This document shows positions 1 through 7,000 of a stretch of 7,597 bases of DNA, piece after piece. The DNA lies in contig DJYF01000060.1 in assembly GCA_002450035.1 (NCBI GenBank), forward strand, positions 1 to 7,597, given 5' to 3'. The first letter of the stretch is position 1, and each line of letters opens with the position of its first letter. A program made the position numbers and the translations under genes. This DNA comes from Caryophanales bacterium UBA6985. GTDB lineage: Bacteria; Bacillota_I; Bacilli_A; RF39; UBA660. The notes below the pieces were generated by a model, which was given only the letters and a program-made list of their open reading frames with translations, was not told where the DNA came from and made no database searches.

Positions 1-1
1 T

Positions 2-937
2 AGAGCTGGTAGTTGGATTAATAATAATGCTGATTTAGTTGGAGCAGGTATTGGTGCTCTTGGTAATCTTGGTGGTGCTTGGATTACATCAGCTGGTAAT
101 CGAAGAGCTGCTAGAACTTTGGCTGATGCTTATAATACTGCAGCTAATACAATGAGAGATGCTTATAATTCTTTGAGAACTATTGATATGAATAGTCTTA
201 AGCGAGAGGATTACGCTGCTGCTCATGCAATGGCTGCTTTACAAGCTCCTGTTAGTCAAGCTGCTCAACCTTTAGCTCAAGTTGATAGACAACTTCAGCG
301 TAGACTTGCTAATGCTGGTAGATATTCAGCTAGTGGTGCTGCTGCTGAAAGTCGTATGGCTAGAGCAGAAGTTGATGCTCAAGATATGCGTAATAGAATC
401 TATGCAGCCGACCAAGAACAAATGCAAAAGATTCGTCAAGAAAATGCTGAACGTGTTAATCAAGTTGCAATGCGTAATGCTGAACTTGACACACAAGCAA
501 ATAAAGACTTTACTGGTGCTTATCTTAATCTTCTTCAATATAATAATGATATTGAGAATACTAAGATTCTTGGTGCAGCAGGTGCTATTTCTGAAGGTGC
601 TGTTAATAGTGCTGGTGCTTTATCTCAAGCACAGACATCTAATGCTTCTGCGTGGGCTAATGCGTTAACTGGTAGTAGTCAAGGATTTGCAAATAGTTTA
701 AGTAATATGGCTACTCGTCGTGCTGATTTGCAGAAAGTATTACTTGGTGCTAGTGGTGATAGTCAAGCATCGTATTTTGCTAATCCTAATCTTTCTACTG
801 ATAGAGAAGCAGCCGCTGAATATAATAGACTTCTTACTCAATATAATTATATTAAGAACACAGATAAGGAACAAGCTGCTATATTGAAACGTAGAATTAA
901 TAATATTGCTAGTGGTCGTGGATTTGAATTGGTTTAA
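2..937 (+). CDS. Putative internal virion (cargo/ejection-type) protein, 5' partial
   Basis: The reading frame is open to the left edge, so the true start lies upstream; 311 residues are visible. The TTG at 119 is an arbitrary in-frame Leu codon, not the start, because 39 well-behaved codons precede it in the same frame. Visible residues 11-33 form a Gly/Ala-rich hydrophobic stretch (DLVGAGIGALGNLGGAWI, then TSAGN) that could insert in or bind a membrane. The rest is almost all helix-forming, rich in Ala, Gln, Asn and Arg, with RQLQRRLANAG near residues 95-105 and a charged, coiled-coil-like stretch around residues 120-165. There are no Cys residues and no catalytic signature. A small Ala/Gln-rich helical protein with a Gly-rich hydrophobic N-terminal region, placed before three larger proteins, resembles internal virion proteins of podoviruses (T7 gp14 type). 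The function is inferred from architecture and position. The stop TAA is 3 bases before the next ATG. Confidence 0.72.
   Translation, partial: RAGSWINNNADLVGAGIGALGNLGGAWITSAGNRRAARTLADAYNTAANTMRDAYNSLRTIDMNSLKREDYAAAHAMAALQAPVSQAAQPLAQVDRQLQRRLANAGRYSASGAAAESRMARAEVDAQDMRNRIYAADQEQMQKIRQENAERVNQVAMRNAELDTQANKDFTGAYLNLLQYNNDIENTKILGAAGAISEGAVNSAGALSQAQTSNASAWANALTGSSQGFANSLSNMATRRADLQKVLLGASGDSQASYFANPNLSTDREAAAEYNRLLTQYNYIKNTDKEQAAILKRRINNIASGRGFELV
32..100 (+). other. Gly-rich hydrophobic segment in the first gene's product
   Basis: These codons encode about 23 residues with alternating Gly, Ala, Leu, Ile and Trp and only one acidic residue, at the very start, followed directly by an Arg-rich patch (NRRAAR). 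The pattern could be a short membrane-active or oligomerising helix. It is too Gly-rich to be a confident transmembrane helix, and because the true N-terminus is missing its position in the protein is unknown. Confidence 0.45.
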
Positions 938-943
938 GTTATG
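935..943 (+). other. Stop-start junction TAA-GTT-ATG, same frame
   Basis: The stop of the first gene and the start of the second are in the same frame with one codon between them. No Shine-Dalgarno sequence is present in the preceding 20 bases. The second gene is therefore probably started by terminating ribosomes (translational coupling) or by the A/T-rich start context typical of Bacteroidetes. Confidence 0.6.
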
Positions 944-2245
944 GCTAAAGAATTAGATTTTTATAATAGACAAGTAGGCAGACATAGTCGAGTGCCTAAC
1001 ATTGGAATTAGTACTCCTGCTGGTGGTTTTACCCCAGCAGGATTTGAAGCAATGGTATATACTCCTCAAAAAGAAGATATGAGTCTTCTTCAACGTTCTC
1101 TTGCTACATTAGATGAACGTAAGGAGAAAACTGACCAACAACGTGCTGCAATTAGGTCTGCAATAAGTAAAATGGAACTTAATGCAGCAGAGGATGAATG
1201 GAAGAATAATTATACTAACGATATAGTTTCTAGAATAGATTCTGCTGCTCAATTTGGTGATTATTCTGCTGCTTTAGAAACTGCAACAGACCTCGCAGGT
1301 AAAGCTGTATCAGACCCTGCACTCATAGGTAGAATGAGAGCAAATGAAGAATATAAACAAGAAGTTAAAACTCAGCAAGAGCGTAGAAATAAAGGAGAAA
1401 TTAGTCAAAATACTTATAATTGGTGGATGGCTAATAATCCTTACAAATATGAAGATAAGTATGACAAAGATGGAAATATAATAGGAGGTTCTACTTATGA
1501 GCCTGAGTTTAGACCTGTTGCTGATATAAACTGGGCTAGTGCTGCAATGGCTGCATTTAAGATGGTTACTCCTTATAAAAGTAGTACGTCTACTGATGGT
1601 AGTAGCAGTGTAGCAAATCATACTTCAGGAACTATTACAAGAGGGGGAAAAACTTATAAACCAGGTGAATCTATTGGTGGAAGTAGTCATAGCTCTCAAT
1701 CTCAAGAAAAAGTAACTAAGCAACAAATTGTTGCTAGAATGGAAGAACTTCTTAAAGCTACTCCAGATGGTTATAGACAAGCTGAACAAGCTTTTGATGT
1801 ATCAGCATATGAGTTTAAAAATATGGTTGAAAAGTATAATGAGCTTGTTCAAAAAGACCCTAATAGTCAAGAAGCTAAAGATTTAGCAAATAAGATTGAC
1901 GTTAGAAAACAACTTATGTATCGTAATGGTAGTATGATTGATTATAAAGAATACTATGCTAGAATGATTACAGATAGTTTATTTGCTGAAGGTTTAGCTT
2001 ATGATTGGAGAACCAGTAGTAGTGGAGGAAGTAGCAGTTATTCCATTACTGATATGTCTGGAGGAGGCTCTGGTGGTGGTAGAGCAGGTGGAATAGTTCA
2101 ATCACCACTTCCTTTTAGAGGAGCTACTTTTAATTATCTTACAGGTAATTGGGAAGGACCTTTAGTACAACAAGAAGTTGATACTAATAGTGCTCAAAAC
2201 GGTGTAGTATCTTCATCTAATGGTATAAGTAATAGATTTAAATAA
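941..2245 (+). CDS. Putative phage virion-associated protein, helical with Ser/Gly-rich linkers (434 aa)
   Basis: This is a complete gene; I do not recognise a named family with certainty. The ATG at 941 follows the previous stop by 3 bases and starts a normal hydrophilic N-terminus (MAKELDFYNRQVGRHSRVPN). Residues 45-150 are strongly helical and charged, including a helical-hairpin-like stretch (YSAALETATDLAGKAVSDP, then ALIGRMRANEEYK) at about 108-139. An aromatic motif, NTYNWWMANNPYKYEDKYD, lies at 157-175. Residues 214-255 are Ser/Thr/Gly-rich and probably disordered. Residues 256-352 are helical again. The tail, from 358, is Ser/Gly-rich (SGGGSGGG near 373-380) and then has an aromatic patch, FNYLTGNWEG, at 397-406. 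There is no signal peptide, membrane helix or enzyme motif. Alternating helical blocks and flexible linkers suit a packaged or structural phage protein, perhaps an assembly adaptor or cargo. That role is inferred from the neighbours. Confidence 0.75.
   Translation: MAKELDFYNRQVGRHSRVPNIGISTPAGGFTPAGFEAMVYTPQKEDMSLLQRSLATLDERKEKTDQQRAAIRSAISKMELNAAEDEWKNNYTNDIVSRIDSAAQFGDYSAALETATDLAGKAVSDPALIGRMRANEEYKQEVKTQQERRNKGEISQNTYNWWMANNPYKYEDKYDKDGNIIGGSTYEPEFRPVADINWASAAMAAFKMVTPYKSSTSTDGSSSVANHTSGTITRGGKTYKPGESIGGSSHSSQSQEKVTKQQIVARMEELLKATPDGYRQAEQAFDVSAYEFKNMVEKYNELVQKDPNSQEAKDLANKIDVRKQLMYRNGSMIDYKEYYARMITDSLFAEGLAYDWRTSSSGGSSSYSITDMSGGGSGGGRAGGIVQSPLPFRGATFNYLTGNWEGPLVQQEVDTNSAQNGVVSSSNGISNRFK
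1580..1705 (+). other. Ser/Thr/Gly-rich low-complexity linker (second gene)
   Basis: Residues 214-255 are dominated by Ser, Thr and Gly (for example SSTSTDGSSS and GGSSHSSQSQ), with few hydrophobic residues, between two helical regions. This reads as a disordered linker separating an N-terminal and a C-terminal helical domain. A short island, TITRGGKTYKPGESI, inside it could be a small beta hairpin. Confidence 0.6.
2012..2092 (+). other. Ser/Gly-rich low-complexity linker (second gene, C-terminal)
   Basis: Residues 358-384 consist mainly of Ser and Gly (TSSSGGSSSYS, then GGGSGGGRAGG). At DNA level this gives runs of AGT and GGA/GGT triplets. It tethers an aromatic, probably folded or partner-binding C-terminal tail of about 50 residues to the helical body. 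Such tracts are prone to length change between relatives. Confidence 0.6.
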
Positions 2246-2255
2246 TAACAATATG
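2243..2255 (+). other. Tandem stop TAA-TAA then ATG, frame change
   Basis: The second gene ends with two consecutive in-frame TAA codons, and the third gene begins 7 bases after the first TAA in a different frame. The leader is A/T-rich (TTTAAATAATAACAAT), with no Shine-Dalgarno sequence. The double stop ensures tight termination, unlike the other two junctions. Confidence 0.6.
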
Positions 2256-4064
2256 AAAGTACAATTTGGTAATTATACATTCTTTGATGCTTTATCTGAT
2301 GATAAAGGAGTATATCAAGGAACAAATGATGCTTATAAGGATAAAGCGTTTAATGATACATACTTTAATCAATTGATATCTACTAGAAGATATATAGATG
2401 CTGCTGATTATGCAGCTCAATATCATTTTAATGACCCTGAAGTTCAAAAAGCTCACGAAAATGATATAATTAATCTTCGTAGAAATGGTAGAGTGTTAGG
2501 TGCTATATATGGAAGAATTCAAGATGATAATATACTTAAAAAAATAGAATTTTTTGATAGTGCATTATCTGATGGAGGTTTGGAAAGATTAAATGTTACA
2601 AATACTAAAGACCCTACGTATAATGAATACGCTGATAAATTTATAAAAGCTAAAGAAGAGCTAGGTAATGAAATGGAAAATACTGGTTGGTTTCCTGATG
2701 TTAAAAAAGATGGAAGAAAAGCAACAGGACTAACTGTTCATTTTGCTCCTACTAAAAGAAAGTTTTTAGGAATAGATTGGCTTGCTGCTGACAATGACAA
2801 TAGCATTGAAGAATTTTATAATACTTCTGGTCTTAGTGAACAAGACCTTAAGAAAGCAGGTGTGGATGTTATTCATAAAGATGGTGCAACATCTTTAAAA
2901 TTTGATAAAAGTAATCCTTTAGCTAATAAGATTCTATATAATATTCCAGAACACATGTCTCTTCAAGGTCCACTTTCACCTTTAGGTAATGGTAATGTTC
3001 CTGTTAATGTAACAGGTTATGATGATAAAGGAGACATATCTTACGGAAAGAAAAATGTTTCTGAACTTAAAAGTTTAATTTCTGAAGCTAAAGCAGCAAA
3101 AGAAGAAGTGTTTTCTAAGTTAAATCTAGAACATAGAGATTATTCTTCTACTATAGGTCCTATGCTTAGTGATGAACTTAGTGCATTAAAGCAAAGTCTT
3201 GCATCTGGAGAAATAACTGAAACACAATATAATCAACAAGCTAAGGCTTTAGCTCCTCATGTATTTTCTGCTATATATAGTTTAGGAAGTGGAAATTATC
3301 AAATGTATAGTAACAAGTATAATGAGGATACTACAGATGAAACATTAGTTCCTATGGGAAACAAAGAACGAGGTGAACTTGTTGATTTGATAAACAATTA
3401 TGCTCCTAAAGATATAGATGTTTCTGCTATGGTTTCTAATGGAAAAATTGGTACTCTTATAACATTAAAAGGAACTGGTAATGAAACAGCAAGTGATAAA
3501 AACGATGGGCATCGTGTTCAAATATTTGTTCCAGGTCTGTTACAAGAAGAAGCTCAACAAAAGATTAATCGAAATACTTCAACTCGTGCTGTGCAAGAAC
3601 TTAATAGTATGATTGATTGGGGCTATGATTATAAATTAAGAGATGGTTCTTCTGTATCAGTTAACGGCAAAGGTGAATTTCTTAAAGATGACAAAGTAAT
3701 TGATAAAGAGTCAGCTATAAGAGAAATCAATAAAGATATGATTATGGAAGATGCCATTTCTAATCTTAAATTTCAATATATGAATTCTGACGGTAATATT
3801 ATAGATAATACAAAGTACGAACAAATGTCTAAGCTGTTGTCTATGAATGCTGTTCAAGACATATATCAAGACATTCATCTTAATATAAATCCTCAAACAT
3901 TAGATGTTACTATAACAGATAAATACGGAAACGTTCATAATCCAGATGATATATTTGATAGAAAAGTAAGTAGAGAAAATACTCAATATGAAGTATATAA
4001 TCGTTTGGAAGAAATATATGCTATGTATAATGAACTTATGAATGAACTTAATTATTACAAGTAA
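2253..4064 (+). CDS. Conserved-type phage protein of unknown function, putative virion cargo (603 aa)
   Basis: This is a complete gene. The ATG at 2253 lies 7 bases after the previous stop; the start is supported by the short gap and by the frame being used from MKVQFGNYTFFDAL onward. Residues 38-85 are helical (RRYIDAADYAAQYHFNDPEV). Residues 158-230 look like a compact folded module (TGLTVHFAPTKRKFLGIDWL at 158-177, then a DNSIEEFYN helix, then GVDVIHKDG and SLKFDKSNPLANKI). I associate this style with uncharacterised crAss-like phage proteins, from memory only. Residues 268-350 are helical. Residues 385-430 are beta-like with an acidic/polar loop, residues 458-475 resemble a beta hairpin (YDYKLRDGSSVSVNGKGEF), and the C-terminus is helical and Tyr-rich. 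No signal peptide, membrane segment, Cys-rich site or catalytic motif is seen. By position it may be the counterpart of a mid-cassette internal virion protein, but that is inference. Confidence 0.78.
   Translation: MKVQFGNYTFFDALSDDKGVYQGTNDAYKDKAFNDTYFNQLISTRRYIDAADYAAQYHFNDPEVQKAHENDIINLRRNGRVLGAIYGRIQDDNILKKIEFFDSALSDGGLERLNVTNTKDPTYNEYADKFIKAKEELGNEMENTGWFPDVKKDGRKATGLTVHFAPTKRKFLGIDWLAADNDNSIEEFYNTSGLSEQDLKKAGVDVIHKDGATSLKFDKSNPLANKILYNIPEHMSLQGPLSPLGNGNVPVNVTGYDDKGDISYGKKNVSELKSLISEAKAAKEEVFSKLNLEHRDYSSTIGPMLSDELSALKQSLASGEITETQYNQQAKALAPHVFSAIYSLGSGNYQMYSNKYNEDTTDETLVPMGNKERGELVDLINNYAPKDIDVSAMVSNGKIGTLITLKGTGNETASDKNDGHRVQIFVPGLLQEEAQQKINRNTSTRAVQELNSMIDWGYDYKLRDGSSVSVNGKGEFLKDDKVIDKESAIREINKDMIMEDAISNLKFQYMNSDGNIIDNTKYEQMSKLLSMNAVQDIYQDIHLNINPQTLDVTITDKYGNVHNPDDIFDRKVSRENTQYEVYNRLEEIYAMYNELMNELNYYK
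2724..2942 (+). other. Candidate compact domain inside the third gene's product
   Basis: Residues 158-230 have a distinct alternation of short hydrophobic strands and one helix: LTVHFAP, then KFLGIDWL, then an acidic stretch (AADNDNSIEEF), then GVDVIHKDGATSLKFDKSNP and LANKILYNI. The density of aromatic and aliphatic residues is higher than in the flanks, which suggests an independently folding module. The boundaries are approximate. No known domain name can be assigned from sequence alone. Confidence 0.4.
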
Positions 4065-4070
4065 TATATG
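4062..4070 (+). other. Stop-start junction TAA-TAT-ATG, same frame
   Basis: The third and fourth genes share a frame and are separated by a single TAA and one Tyr codon. No Shine-Dalgarno sequence precedes the ATG. Coupled initiation of the giant gene from the upstream ribosomes is likely. Confidence 0.6.
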
Positions 4071-7000
4071 GATGTACTAGATTTTATTAATAGAAATGGA
4101 CAGCGAGTTATTGCTAATCCTGCATATAATCCTAGGTCTAAAAAGAATACTCAACCTTCTAGTATAATAGTACCTGATATCGTACAATATACCGACGATG
4201 CTATTGAATTAGCAAAACAAGATGCTACTAGACAATATTTTATAGATTCTCATGAGAATGAAAAATATAGAAAGGAAGGTCTTAATTGGAATCCTCGTGA
4301 AAATCTAGATAAGATTCTTGCTGATTCTCAATCTAATTGGTCTAAAGCTACAAACGCTATAGGCCAAACTCTTGTTTCTGAAATAGGTCTTGGAACACTA
4401 AGAGGTGCGAGTGATTTAATAGATGCTATTGGTCAGGCTGTTGGACTTTCAGACCATGATTATTCAAATCCTGTTAGTCAATATCTTGAACAAAAACAAA
4501 AAGAATTTGAAGAATGGGCTCCTGTATATGTAGACCCTCAAGGTAATACTTTAGCAAGTCAATTTAATGGTAATTTTAACCTTGGTTATTGGTTTTCTAA
4601 TATACCTTCTATTGCTAGTAGTTTAACTCTTCTTATTCCTAGTACTGGTGTTACTAAAGCCTTATCTTGGGCAGGTAAAGCAAGTAAGATTTCTAAATAT
4701 ACAAACAGAGCTGCTAGAGCTGTAGCTAATCCAATAGCACATGCTCTTGGTTCTAGAGGTTTTACTAGTGCTGAAATGGGAGTGGCATTTGAAACAGGTA
4801 TTAATGCTGCTCTTAGTAGAACTATGGAAAATTATCAAGAAGCTAGACAAACTTATAATGATTCTTATGCAGATATGTCTAAGTCTTTAAATGATATGTC
4901 TGATGAACAATATAATGAGTTCTTACAAAGAAATGCTAAATATTTAGAAGATGAAAATGTAGATGTAAACAATAGAGACGACGTTGCTAAATCTATAGCT
5001 AGAAGTGCTGCTGATAGGACTTTCCAATTAGACTTTGCTAATGTTGTATTTGACGCATATCAAATTTATGGTCTTAGAAATCTTCTGACTCATGCTCCAA
5101 AATTTAATAAATCTGCAAAAGTTAGAGCTACTCAGAGAGAAAGTCTAAGAACTGCTGGCATGACTGAAGAACAAGCTGCTGCAGAGTTAGCTAAAGATGA
5201 TGCTTTTACAAAAGCAAGTCATTGGTTTAGTGATAGATTTCTTGGTGCTAGTCGTCAAATTAAATCAGAACTATCAGAAGGTGTTGAAGAAGCTGTAAAC
5301 TATATAGCCCAACAAGAAGGTACTCATCTTGGTAAATATCTTCTTACTGGGGAGGATGGTGACTCTAGAGACTTAAGTCTTGTTAGTAGTCTTGGTCCTA
5401 TGAGTCGTAGACTTCTTAATGATTATATTAATGACAGTGGTATTTGGGACTCTGCTTTTTGGGGTGTTGTTGGTGGTGTTGTATTTCAAGCTGGTGGTAG
5501 TCAGTTGAATAGACTTTCACAAACTATTAAAAATAGACAAGATGAAAAGAAATCTGCTAACAAAGATAATGACACTACCAAAGAAGCTAAAGTTACTCCT
5601 CATTGGTGGATGTTAGACCAATCTGCTGAAACAGAAAGGATGGTTGCTGACATTAATGGTCGTAATGTTAAACTTCAATCATTACGAGAAAATATGCAAA
5701 AGATTAATGCAGGTAAAAATCCTTATATTAAAAATGAAGATGGAAGTAATCCTGATACTACCTCCCCCGTAGAAGAAAGAATGCTTAGAGAAAAAGCTTA
5801 TACTGAATATCTTGATGAGCTTATTCTTTCTGCTAGAAATAATGGTACTCTTGATATGTTATCTGCTTATCTTGAAAACAGTAATGTACAAAAAGCTATA
5901 GTTGGTGCATATCAAACAGGTGATGATGCTCATAAAATATCTCAGCAAGAAGCTGAACAAGCTGCTAGAACAGCCTCTGAAAGAATTAAGAAAATAGATA
6001 GAATGTATCAAGATGAGATTATTCACGCATCTGATATAGCTGATAGAGTTGGTGATAGAGAAGGTACTTCACTTCCTGCTGAATATATTCAAATGATTGC
6101 TTCATCTAATGTTCGTCATAGATTAAATCTTGAACGTTATGATGAAGTTGCTGCTATGTATAATGAAGATACAGAAAGAATAATTAATACATTAGGAGAT
6201 AAATTTGAACGTAGTATTGATTATAAAGGTCTTGTTTCTCTTCGTGCTACTATTCAAGAACTTTCTAGTCTTGTAGCTGAAAAGAAACATCTTGAAAAAC
6301 TTCAAAGACAAAAACCTACTCTTACAAGACAGTTTGATATTGATGAAATAAATAATCAAATTAGCCTTATTAAACGTAAAGCTCTTCAGACATCTACTGA
6401 TGCTCAATTTGCAAGAACTATTTACGCCTTACAAGTTGCTGACTCTGCTGTAAGAGAATATTCTCCTGATGGTAAAAACTTTAAAGTTAATGCAAGTGAT
6501 GTAGACCTTATAGAAAATATGGACAAACTTCTTACTGAAGATTTGTCTTATATATTTAGAGAAGTTAAGCAAGAAAAAAGAACTAATGTTAATCCTGAAG
6601 CTGTTGTTGGTGAGCTTAAGAAAGTAATGAACGATATGCGTTATGTATTACCTGTAGATTCAACTAACAAACCAGTAGATACAGAATCATATCTTGCTAG
6701 TTTTGACCCTAAGCTTCCTGATAATTATGATATGTTAGCTAGGATTGAATTAGAAAAAATTAAAGAAGCTGCTAAACTTGCTGAAACAGAAAAAGAAGTA
6801 AGACATTATATTGGTGCTATAAATAATATTGAAAATGTTGCTCGTAAAAGAGCACTAGAAGAAGCTTTCGATACTATTGCTACTATTCAGAAGAATCATA
6901 CAGATGTTAATCTAATGAAAGTAGCTAACACAGTTTATGGACAAAATAGTGCTGATTGGTTAATAGATACAAATGGTTTGAGTGATGAGGAAAGAACTGA

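Noticed and set aside
119..121. TTG as the start codon of the first gene
   Set aside because: The same frame is open back to position 2 with protein-like sequence, so the start is upstream of the window.
326..538. Short minus-strand frame inside the first gene; similar ones at 3711-3896, 4662-4850 and 6192-6407
   Set aside because: All lie antisense within strong plus-strand genes, have shadow-type composition and no independent start signals or conserved motifs.
282..668. A 128-codon plus-strand frame overlapping the first gene
   Set aside because: It is a +1 shadow of the first gene. Its product is an implausible run of Leu, Val and Ile that arises from T-rich third positions, and the host frame has the coherent protein.
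1483..1529. A strong Shine-Dalgarno-like AGGAGGT at 1483 with an ATG 7 bases downstream at 1497, opening a 10-codon frame
   Set aside because: The frame is only 10 codons, lies inside the second gene out of frame, and the GGA GGT bases are ordinary Gly-Gly codons. The real starts in this window lack Shine-Dalgarno sequences, so this is probably coincidence.
1310..1621. A 103-codon minus-strand frame inside the second gene
   Set aside because: It is antisense to a well-supported gene, its product is rich in Ser, Ile and Phe as expected from reverse-complemented coding DNA, and no other minus-strand gene exists here.
2061..2092. Repetitive GGA/GGT triplets suggesting a DNA repeat element
   Set aside because: They are simply codons of the Gly-rich linker in the second protein, with mixed synonymous codons and no exact repeat unit.
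5756..5776. An isolated C-run with CTAC...GTAG flanks that could form a small hairpin
   Set aside because: The stem is only 4 base pairs, it lies in the middle of a coding frame (Thr-Ser-Pro-Val codons), and no T-tract follows, so it is not a terminator.
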